A stretch of DNA of 8,214 nt, taken from the NCBI GenBank assembly GCA_017430155.1, contig JAFRNO010000750.1:1-8214 (forward strand), written 5' to 3'. Positions 1 to 5,454 of the stretch are shown piece by piece (within the stretch, counting starts at the first letter, position 1; every line of letters starts with the position of its first letter). Under the pieces are notes generated by a model. That model had not been told where the DNA came from. It searched no databases and saw nothing but the letters and a program-made list of their open reading frames with translations. The translations under genes were made by a program, and so were the position numbers. This DNA is from Kiritimatiellia bacterium. Its GTDB lineage: Bacteria; Verrucomicrobiota; Kiritimatiellia; RFP12; UBA1067.

Positions 1-649
1 GAATCTCCGCCGCCACGTCGAAGCCATCCGCGAACGCATAGGCGACATCTAGGCAGAGTCCCATGCGAGGGCTCAGATCGCGAATCATCGCGAAGGTTGC
101 CCTCGGCGTCGGGAAAAGCGTCGGCACGCCAGATTTCGGGTCTTCGCCGTGGTTGTGAATCGCAAAGTCGATCTTGTACTGGTCAGCCAGCTGCGAAGCG
201 AGTTCGCACAACGCACGGCTCCCATGTTGGCGCTTGCCGGACTGACCTGGGACGGATTTCAGACTGAAAGGCACGCCCACGAGCGTCGGTACGCCAAGCG
301 ACGCCGCGTAGTCGAAGCGCCGCTTCATCTCGTCCGCGTCGCCGATGTAGACCGGCCCCACGCCATACGCGACGATGCCGGCGTCTGCCAACATGCGCTT
401 GCGCTCGGCGATCTCCGTCGCAGTAGCCGTCGGCCCCATGAACGAATCCTTGATGCACAGGCCGAGCGCTCCCAAACGCTTAACGTAGGCGACGACCTCT
501 TCTGGCTTCAACCTATGGAAGGTAAAGCCTGCGAATCCCACGTTCACGCGCCGTACGCTAGACCTCGCATCCTCAACCCTCGCACGTGTATCAGCCACCG
601 CAAGCATCCCACTTGCGGCGATCGAGCCGATGAACTTCCTTCGTGTCAT
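1..649 (-). CDS. Tat-signal sugar phosphate isomerase/epimerase-family TIM barrel, 3' end beyond window
   Basis: The minus-strand frame is open for 216 codons from ATG at 649 and runs off the left edge. Family members are usually near 280-300 aa, so roughly 70-90 C-terminal residues are missing. The N-terminus TRRKFIGSIAASGML (residues 2-16) is a twin-arginine export signal with a short hydrophobic stretch. The body matches the xylose isomerase-like / AP endonuclease 2 superfamily. It has IHNHGED at 164-170, the hallmark strand-loop of the barrel, then LSPRMGLCLDV at 192-202, where Asp201 is the expected divalent-metal ligand. The family normally reads Asp-x-Gly-His here, but this protein has Asp-Val-Ala-Tyr. 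The start ATG overlaps the stop of the upstream SGNH/sialidase gene as ATGA, and an AGGAGG Shine-Dalgarno (plus positions 660-665) supports translational coupling. It probably isomerises or epimerises a sugar released by the operon's secreted enzymes. The substrate is unknown. Confidence 0.85.
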   Translation of the reverse strand, partial: MTRRKFIGSIAASGMLAVADTRARVEDARSSVRRVNVGFAGFTFHRLKPEEVVAYVKRLGALGLCIKDSFMGPTATATEIAERKRMLADAGIVAYGVGPVYIGDADEMKRRFDYAASLGVPTLVGVPFSLKSVPGQSGKRQHGSRALCELASQLADQYKIDFAIHNHGEDPKSGVPTLFPTPRATFAMIRDLSPRMGLCLDVAYAFADGFDVAAEI

Positions 650-2946
650 TTGACACCCCCCTCCTGCTTTCCGTCCGACTGGAACATGAGTTGCGCCAGC
701 CACAGCGAATTGTCGCTTCCAAAGCGGTCGCATCCCTTGGGCTGCATCCACTCCGCCGTGATCAACCATGCCGAATCAGCGCCAGCGTCGCAGCATACGA
801 AGTTTCCCGACCTCGTGCCCAGCTCCGGCACCAGTGTACGCTCCGTTGACTTCACCAGGCACTTCCTCAATGGATCAAACCACGCCATGTAGATCGGCGC
901 GCGATTGCGGAACACGTGTCCGTTCATCGCGTCTTCACGCGTGTACGCGAGATAGAGTCCTTTCGCGCAACGAAGCCAGTGCTGCTGGGTATTGCGGTTG
1001 GCCAGGATCCGTCCGTCATCCCACCGCCACGGTTCGGGTATCGTAAAGGCCAGGCCGTCGTCGCTGGTGGCGAAAAGCCCCTGTTCGTCCGTGCGGATCG
1101 TGAGATAATATTTCCCGTTCAGCCGTGCCAGCGAAGGTTCGCAGTAGCCCCGCCGGTAGGACGTGCCGACCAAGGGCGTGCCGGCCTCCACGATCTCGAG
1201 GTTCTCGCCGACGAAGCGGTAGCGTACCGTGACGACCCGACTGTGCTGGACGAGTTTAGGATCGGGAACCTGGTAGTAAAAAGCCGCCAGAATATCGCCG
1301 TTCTCCATTTCGAGCCATTGACCGAAGGCGTAACACCGACTGAACTCGAACGGGAACGGCAGCGGTCTCCACCCGGTGTATTCCCCCTTTTCAGGATCAA
1401 CGAATATCTGGATTGGATAGTCAAGACGCTTCTCGGTGATGGCGTGCGCCGCCGCAAGGGGGAAATTGTCGTTCTCGTAAGTGGTCGTCATCCCGAGGCC
1501 GAACCAGCGGCTGTTCTTGAAGCTGTAGTGCGGGTTGCCGTAATACTCCACACGGCGCTTTCCCTCGCGCGTCTCCTTCAGGGCCGTCATCTTTTTCGGC
1601 TCGCTCCAGGTGAGGCCGCCGTCCGTGGACTTCGCCATGAACATCCCCTTGAACACGTCGCTCCCCGAGCACTGCAGCATCTGCCACGTCATGAGCGCCG
1701 TGTCCTTGCCGTCCGTCGCCACTCCGGGCTGCGCCTTGCATGTCGCGCCGTCCCAGCCCGGGAAATGGCGCCTGCGCGTGAAGGTGTACGGCACCGGGCG
1801 CATGCTTGCGCCGCTGATCGCCTCGCGGAGCGAGCGCGCAACCGCCTCGCCGACATCCTTCATCCCGAGGTCGTTCAGGTGGATGCCGTCCACCGTGCCC
1901 TCGTCGCTGTGGATCAGGTCCTCCTTCTTTAAGAGATAAAGCCCACGCCAACGTTCCGGCGCCTCCTTCTTCAGCCGACGGTACAGCGCGAGGATGCGTC
2001 CGTCCACCTCGGCAGACCGGCTCAACGGCGAAACGAGGTCCGTGTTCTGCATGAGAATCACCGGCACGTCGGGGCGCAGCCGATTGAGGTCTCTGAGGAA
2101 CTTCTCGTAGCGCGCGTCGAACTGTGCGCCGTCGATGTCGTCCGCATTGTCGATCACGTACGCGCTCGCGTCGATCTCCGCGAGCACCTTCGGCCACTCC
2201 CCGTCCATGTGCGCGAGACCCGACATCCCGAAGTTGACCACCTCCACGTCGCAAAGGCGCCCCACCCAGGCAGACCAGATCAGGCCCGGACGCGAGGCGC
2301 ACCCGCCCTGGGTGATCGAGTGTCCGTACAGCACCACCGGCTTGGAGGCCCCGCGATGCCGGGGCGCCTCCTTCAGCGCGCTACCCGCGTCCAGCCCCAC
2401 CGCGAAACTGCGGATGCCGTCGTACGGCGGCAGATAGACGAGGCATTCGTCGCCCGGCTGCCAGGGCATCTCGGAATAGAGCTCCTTGCCGTGCGCCGCA
2501 AAGCGCGGCGTGAGCGTGCGGATGGCGTGGTACGCCCCGTCGCCGGTGCGTCGGTAGATGTCGACGCCGCTGGTGCCGTTCGGCGCCATGTGGTGCATGC
2601 CGCCGCCATTGAGCTGACGCCAGCGGAAGCGCAGCTTCCTGGAATCCGTTACGAAGCGAAAGGCCAGCGAAGTGGAGAACTTCATCAGTCCGATTTCCGC
2701 CTTGGGGATCGACGCGTACAGGCGTTCTGGCAAACGCTGGTACAACGGCGCGTCCGGGAATCCGCACCCTTCCAGCGGCAGTTCCTTGCCATCCTTCCAC
2801 GTCACGCCCTCGTCCACCTTCGCCTCGTCGAACAGCTTTGGATGGAACCGCGGGAAATCCAGCACCTTCTCCGCCGCCGCACACGACACCGCCGTCATAA
2901 GAACGACCGTCGCGCCCAGCGCCGGCAACTTCGCGCCCAATCTCAT
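646..2946 (-). CDS. Secreted SGNH hydrolase (esterase) fused to a sialidase-like BNR domain
   Basis: The product is 766 aa. Residues 1-25 form a signal peptide ending in SCAAA; a lipoprotein Cys at 22 is possible but the lipobox is poor. Residues about 30-195 look like the beta-rich N-terminal module found before SGNH esterases, with GVDIYRR at 127-133 (GxDLY-type motif). Residues about 200-380 are an SGNH/GDSL hydrolase. Block I is GHSITQGGCASRPG with Ser210 as nucleophile, block II is NFGMSG at 238-243, and block V is DGIHLNDLG with Asp353 and His356. Block III reads DNADD at 266-270 where related proteins have Asp-x-x-Pro-Asn, so the oxyanion Asn appears to be Asp. Residues about 387-760 are a sialidase-like beta-propeller with a perfect Asp box STDGGLTW (440-447), a degenerate one near 627-634, and EPSLARLNGKYYLTIR at 603-618. 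An obvious N-terminal F/Y-R-I-P motif is absent. The two domains could remove ester groups and then a terminal sugar from a glycan, which is inference. GGAGG lies 6 nt before the ATG, and the gene is third of four in its operon. Confidence 0.88.
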   Translation of the reverse strand: MRLGAKLPALGATVVLMTAVSCAAAEKVLDFPRFHPKLFDEAKVDEGVTWKDGKELPLEGCGFPDAPLYQRLPERLYASIPKAEIGLMKFSTSLAFRFVTDSRKLRFRWRQLNGGGMHHMAPNGTSGVDIYRRTGDGAYHAIRTLTPRFAAHGKELYSEMPWQPGDECLVYLPPYDGIRSFAVGLDAGSALKEAPRHRGASKPVVLYGHSITQGGCASRPGLIWSAWVGRLCDVEVVNFGMSGLAHMDGEWPKVLAEIDASAYVIDNADDIDGAQFDARYEKFLRDLNRLRPDVPVILMQNTDLVSPLSRSAEVDGRILALYRRLKKEAPERWRGLYLLKKEDLIHSDEGTVDGIHLNDLGMKDVGEAVARSLREAISGASMRPVPYTFTRRRHFPGWDGATCKAQPGVATDGKDTALMTWQMLQCSGSDVFKGMFMAKSTDGGLTWSEPKKMTALKETREGKRRVEYYGNPHYSFKNSRWFGLGMTTTYENDNFPLAAAHAITEKRLDYPIQIFVDPEKGEYTGWRPLPFPFEFSRCYAFGQWLEMENGDILAAFYYQVPDPKLVQHSRVVTVRYRFVGENLEIVEAGTPLVGTSYRRGYCEPSLARLNGKYYLTIRTDEQGLFATSDDGLAFTIPEPWRWDDGRILANRNTQQHWLRCAKGLYLAYTREDAMNGHVFRNRAPIYMAWFDPLRKCLVKSTERTLVPELGTRSGNFVCCDAGADSAWLITAEWMQPKGCDRFGSDNSLWLAQLMFQSDGKQEGGVK

Positions 2947-2958
2947 GAACGGCCTCCG

Positions 2959-4245
2959 CTATCTGCTGACAACGGCCGTGCGGGCAGCGCGGATGCCTAC
3001 GTTGCTACGGCACTGCTCATAGATATAGTAGTCGCGGTACGCGCTTCGGCACTGGCTGGCGGCTGACTTCCACTGTCCGCCGCGACACATGCGGTAACCC
3101 GAGGTTGGATTATCGGACGGACCCGTGTTCGGATCGCACGACGTGATGTTTTCGGCATATGCGTCAAGGACCCATTCGAACACGTTGCCCAGCATGTCGT
3201 AAAGTCCCCAGGCGTTGGGCGTGTACGATCCGACCTTGGCCGTACCGTGTTCGGCGGTGCACTGCGCGTCGGGTTCGGCGCTGAAATCATCGCCCGTATA
3301 ACCGCCATTGTACCTGTATCTGCCGACGGCGTTCAGGTTCGGCGATGTCGTCGCATTCGAAAGTTCCTCGCCGGAATAGAGCGCCGCCCCGCAACCGGCT
3401 CGGCATGCGAACTCCCATTGCGCCTCGGTCGGCAAATCGAAGCCCGCCATCCCCACCCGGGCGTTGAGCCGTCCGAAGAACGAGTCGCCGTCCACGGCAT
3501 GTCCGTCCCGGGGCCACGAATAACTGCCGCCGATCGCCCCCCGTGCCATGCGATAGGACACCGATTCCACCGGACGCGTTGCGTAATCCGCATCCAATTT
3601 GAAATAAGAGGGCCGTGAACCATTGACGACGAGAGCGTACTGCCGCTGGGTGACGGGATACACGCCGATGTAGTAGTCTTCGTCCAGCGTCACCAGATGC
3701 GGCTCCTCTGAAATGGATCCGCGACCCGTTTCCGTGGTCGGCGATCCCATCCGCCATTCGACATTCGCGGCAGGGATCTTCCGCATCAGCAACATATCCG
3801 TCTTGTAGAGGTCGTTCGTCACCCCGCCTGGAACAGACTCCGCATCCGGATAGTAGCGGACTGTGTTGGCCGCCACGAGCGACACCGCCATGTAATCGGG
3901 CGGACAGTTCGTCGCCCATGCGCTCACCACCGCCGTCGCGTTCGAGGACTGGTTGCCCTCCCATGCCTTGAACGGCTTCCACGTAAACGACCTCGCCCCC
4001 GGCTCCACAAGGCGATTCACGTCGCCGCTCAGGTACGTGAGGTGGCTTCCGCCAATGGAGACGCCATTGGTCTGGATGTCCACGGTCACGATGCCGCGTT
4101 CTCCCTCGAGCGTGTAGTTGACCATGACCGTTCCACCCTGCTGGACCATCGTCACACTGTTCTGCTGGATGACTGGCACCGCCAAAGCCAAACTCGACAG
4201 CCCGAGGGCCATTCCCGAAACCACTTTTGAAACAACATTCTTCAT
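2959..4245 (-). CDS. Secreted SUMF1/FGE-domain protein with N-terminal beta-rich module
   Basis: The product is 428 aa. The start at 4245 (MKNVVSK) is chosen because a typical signal peptide (residues 1-23, ending ALAVP) follows it and AGAGG lies just upstream. A longer open frame to 4470 is rejected because it overlaps the preceding gene. Residues about 24-125 are a beta-rich module (VNYTLEGERGIVTVDIQTNG at 42-61) of a kind I associate with secreted Kiritimatiellota/Lentisphaerota proteins. Residues about 160-425 are a formylglycine-generating-enzyme-like fold: MGSP at 166, YYIGVYPVTQRQY at 191-203, LPTEAQWEFACRAG at 271-284, GLYDMLGNVFEWVLD at 347-361, CRGGQW at 387-392 and GIRAAR at 417-422. 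By eye, one of the two copper-binding catalytic cysteines of true FGE is Ser394 and the other is kept as Cys399. A sulfatase-activating role is therefore unlikely, and there is no sulfatase gene in the window. A structural or binding role at the cell surface is more plausible. Gaps are 12 nt to the SGNH gene and 26 nt from the upstream gene. Confidence 0.88.
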   Translation of the reverse strand: MKNVVSKVVSGMALGLSSLALAVPVIQQNSVTMVQQGGTVMVNYTLEGERGIVTVDIQTNGVSIGGSHLTYLSGDVNRLVEPGARSFTWKPFKAWEGNQSSNATAVVSAWATNCPPDYMAVSLVAANTVRYYPDAESVPGGVTNDLYKTDMLLMRKIPAANVEWRMGSPTTETGRGSISEEPHLVTLDEDYYIGVYPVTQRQYALVVNGSRPSYFKLDADYATRPVESVSYRMARGAIGGSYSWPRDGHAVDGDSFFGRLNARVGMAGFDLPTEAQWEFACRAGCGAALYSGEELSNATTSPNLNAVGRYRYNGGYTGDDFSAEPDAQCTAEHGTAKVGSYTPNAWGLYDMLGNVFEWVLDAYAENITSCDPNTGPSDNPTSGYRMCRGGQWKSAASQCRSAYRDYYIYEQCRSNVGIRAARTAVVSR

Positions 4246-4271
4246 TTGAACCTCTCTTTCCTGTAAACAAA

Positions 4272-4553
4272 TCATCTCAGAATAATGACGGAGTTTGGCA
4301 TCGTCCCCTTGACGAGCGCCTCGTTCGAACGTTCTGTCGTCTTGTACAGGCCGTTCGCAGCGACGGTTGGCGACACGTCCACCCCGCGCGCCCGCGCCTC
4401 CACAGTTGTCTCGCCAGACGCCACGCAGGACGGCAGGACGACAACGCGCCTTGACGTATCGTACACCCACGCGCCAACATCGGCATTTGCCGTACCTGCG
4501 GCTAGCATCAGCAAGATGCTGGAACAGAGTTCCTTATGCCTTCTTGTAGCCAT
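4272..4553 (-). CDS. Small secreted protein of unknown family, first gene of the operon
   Basis: The product is 93 aa and I do not recognise it. Residues 1-24 form a clean signal peptide: a basic start (MATRRHKE), a hydrophobic core (ILLMLAAG) and an Ala-x-Ala cleavage site in TANADV. The mature part is about 69 residues of mostly beta character, with VYDTSRRVVVLPSCV near 29-43 and a single cysteine at 43 after the signal peptide. AAAGGA stands about 7 nt before the ATG. It lies directly downstream of the candidate minus-strand promoter and 26 nt before the SUMF1 gene, so it should be the leader gene of the operon. It could be a small surface or periplasmic partner of the SUMF1 protein. It could also be the surviving N-terminal piece of a once longer secreted protein, since it stops abruptly after SVIILR. 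A four-residue LYKT string also occurs in the SUMF1 linker, too short to prove kinship. Confidence 0.65.
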   Translation of the reverse strand: MATRRHKELCSSILLMLAAGTANADVGAWVYDTSRRVVVLPSCVASGETTVEARARGVDVSPTVAANGLYKTTERSNEALVKGTMPNSVIILR

Positions 4554-4627
4554 CGAACAATCCTTTTCTTTTTAGGTAAGGGACGGCCAACAGTTTACCA
4601 TACGCCCCGTCCGAAAAGGAATTGCCG

Positions 4628-4656
4628 ATCGTACACAAGAATATCAGCATTGCCAA
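4628..4656 (-). promoter_or_regulatory. Candidate sigma-70-type promoter of the glycan operon
   Basis: Read on the minus strand, TTGGCA (plus 4651-4656, 5 of 6 to consensus) is followed after exactly 17 nt by TACGAT (plus 4628-4633, 4 of 6). Transcription would begin near 4621, giving a leader of about 70 nt before the 93-aa gene. The -35 box sits inside one arm of the inverted repeat at 4650-4680, which is the geometry of an operator that blocks or positions RNA polymerase. Confidence 0.5.
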
Positions 4657-4680
4657 ACTTTCGCAACAAAGATTTGGCAA
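4650..4680. promoter_or_regulatory. 12-bp inverted repeat overlapping the minus-strand -35 box
   Basis: The left arm 4650-4661 (TTGCCAAACTTT) pairs with the right arm 4668-4680 (AAAGATTTGGCAA). This gives 12 base pairs with one bulged A (4672) and a 6-nt loop CGCAAC. The outer 8 bp (TTGCCAAA/TTTGGCAA) are perfect. The repeat overlaps a promoter and lies outside any gene, and neither strand has a T-run right after the stem. A DNA operator is therefore more likely than a terminator. Confidence 0.55.
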
Positions 4681-4692
4681 CGACCGATTTCG

Positions 4693-4727
4693 TTTCCCCT
4701 AAATTGCAAAATGCAGATTAGGGGAAA
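4693..4727. promoter_or_regulatory. Near-palindrome between the divergent promoters (operator or terminator-like hairpin)
   Basis: TTTCCCCTAA (4693-4702) and TTAGGGGAAA (4718-4727) are perfect 10-bp inverted arms. Inside them TGCA (4705-4708) pairs with TGCA (4712-4715) around an AAA loop, with only a 2x2 internal mismatch between the two stems. Read on the plus strand the stem runs into AAATTTTTCG, so it could act as an intrinsic terminator. There is no plus-strand gene upstream for it to end, so a regulator-binding site for one or both divergent promoters is the better reading. The right arm sequence TTCCCCTAATCT (minus) recurs on the plus strand at 5391-5402. Confidence 0.55.
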
Positions 4728-4759
4728 TTTTTCGCAGAAGGAAGACTGAAGGTTTCAGC

Positions 4760-4788
4760 TTGTCCGCACAGGTCTCGTGTGCTATAAT
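4760..4788 (+). promoter_or_regulatory. Sigma-70-type promoter of the toxin-antitoxin/araC transcript
   Basis: TTGTCC (4760-4765, 4 of 6 to consensus) is followed after 17 nt by a perfect TATAAT (4783-4788). Initiation is expected near 4795, about 32 nt before the antitoxin ATG. This is the strongest promoter match visible in the window. Confidence 0.7.
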
Positions 4789-4790
4789 GA

Positions 4791-4811
4791 TGACCCGATC
4801 AGGTCAGGTCA
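4791..4811 (+). promoter_or_regulatory. Candidate autoregulatory operator: TGACC with tandem GGTCA repeats
   Basis: TGACC at 4791-4795 is the reverse complement of GGTCA, which occurs twice in direct tandem at 4802-4806 and 4807-4811. The cluster covers the predicted start of transcription and ends 5 nt before the AAGGAG ribosome binding site (4816-4821). Phd/YefM antitoxins commonly repress their own promoter by binding short palindromes in this position, so this is a reasonable site for the antitoxin or toxin-antitoxin complex. The binding itself is inferred. Confidence 0.4.
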
Positions 4812-4826
4812 GAACAAGGAGAAAAC

Positions 4827-5078
4827 ATGGTAGTTGACATGCCCATACCTACAATGATACATTCGATTTCGGAGGCAAAGGCACATTTTTCCGCCATTGT
4901 CGATGAAGCCAGCGGCGGCAAGACATTCGTCATTTGCCGCGCAGGGCGCCCCTTGGTAGTCGTATCGCAATATGTCCACCGTAATCCCAAGCGCCGACCT
5001 GATTCACTTAAGGGCAAAATATGGATGTCCGACGATTTTGACGCCATGCCCGATGGTTTCGAGGAGGCTTTCGGATGA
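4827..5078 (+). CDS. Phd/YefM-family antitoxin
   Basis: The 83-aa product has the Phd/YefM layout. The DNA-binding N-terminal half carries ISEAKAHFSAIVDEAS (14-29) and ICRAGRPLVVV (36-46). The flexible C-terminal tail carries LKGKIWMSDDFDAMPDGF (61-78), typical of antitoxins that wrap a PIN-domain toxin. The start at 4827 is supported by AAGGAG ending 5 nt upstream. Internal ATGs at 4839 and 4854 give shorter forms closer to some family members but lack such a site. Its job is to neutralise the downstream ribonuclease and repress the shared promoter. The stop overlaps the toxin start by 4 nt. Confidence 0.92.
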   Translation: MVVDMPIPTMIHSISEAKAHFSAIVDEASGGKTFVICRAGRPLVVVSQYVHRNPKRRPDSLKGKIWMSDDFDAMPDGFEEAFG

Positions 5079-5437
5079 GGTATCTTCTTGACACCCATGT
5101 CGTTCTCTGGTGGTATTTCGATTCTTCTCGCCTGCGCAAGGAGCATTTGAAACTAATCGCTGCGGATGAAAATGACCTGTACGTTAGCGCGGCGGCAATT
5201 TGGGAAATAGAGGTCAAGCGAAGGAACGGAAAGATCAAGTGCCCGATCGACATGATGGAACGGATCAAGGCCGATGGATTCATCCTTCTGCCAATTACCG
5301 CCGAACATCTCGTCCCCCTGCGAACCATCCCCCCAATCCATAACGACCCTTTTGACCGTATCATGGTCTGTCAGTCGATGGTCGAGAAGATTCCCCTAAT
5401 CTCATACGACGAAAAGGTGAACGCCTACTTCATTTGA
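5075..5437 (+). CDS. PIN-domain ribonuclease toxin, VapC family
   Basis: The product is 120 aa, the normal size for a VapC-like PIN toxin. The acidic metal-binding set is complete: Asp6 in LLDTHVVLW (4-12), Glu44 in AAIWEIEVK (40-48), Asp94 in NDPFDRIMV (90-98) and Asp112 in ISYDEKV (109-115). By family knowledge it is a magnesium-dependent endoribonuclease that cleaves tRNA, rRNA or mRNA when freed from its antitoxin; the target here is unknown. Translation is probably coupled to the antitoxin: ATG overlaps its TGA, with GAGGAGG (5062-5068) ahead of it. All catalytic residues are present, so it appears active. Hand-counted GC in 5161-5220 is 52 percent against 67 percent in 2401-2460 of the glycan operon, consistent with separate acquisition. 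Confidence 0.93.
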   Translation: MRYLLDTHVVLWWYFDSSRLRKEHLKLIAADENDLYVSAAAIWEIEVKRRNGKIKCPIDMMERIKADGFILLPITAEHLVPLRTIPPIHNDPFDRIMVCQSMVEKIPLISYDEKVNAYFI

Positions 5438-5454
5438 AGGAATGATTGCAAGGC

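Noticed and set aside
149..892. 247-aa plus-strand open frame
   Set aside because: It lies antisense to the isomerase and the end of the SGNH/sialidase gene, which have clear family motifs. The translation has no recognisable domain and is a GC-rich shadow.
916..1932. 338-aa plus-strand open frame
   Set aside because: Fully antisense to the sialidase-like domain and rich in Arg, Ala and Val in shadow-frame style, with no domain and no ribosome binding site.
2209..3066. 285-aa plus-strand open frame
   Set aside because: Antisense to the N-terminal and SGNH parts of the fusion gene. The composition is dominated by Arg, Ala and His, with no motif.
2959..4470. Longer N-terminus for the SUMF1 protein starting at 4470
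   Set aside because: The extra 75 residues are Arg-rich, overlap the 93-aa gene in another frame and would bury the signal peptide found at 4245.
4693..4740. Intrinsic terminator on the plus strand
   Set aside because: The stem is followed by a short T-run, but no plus-strand gene lies upstream. It is kept as an operator-like palindrome with the terminator option noted.
4554..4826. MITE or attachment-site boundary for the toxin-antitoxin pair
   Set aside because: The two inverted repeats are self-contained palindromes. I found no matching copy, target-site duplication or terminal repeat on the far side of the pair beyond one 12-bp match.
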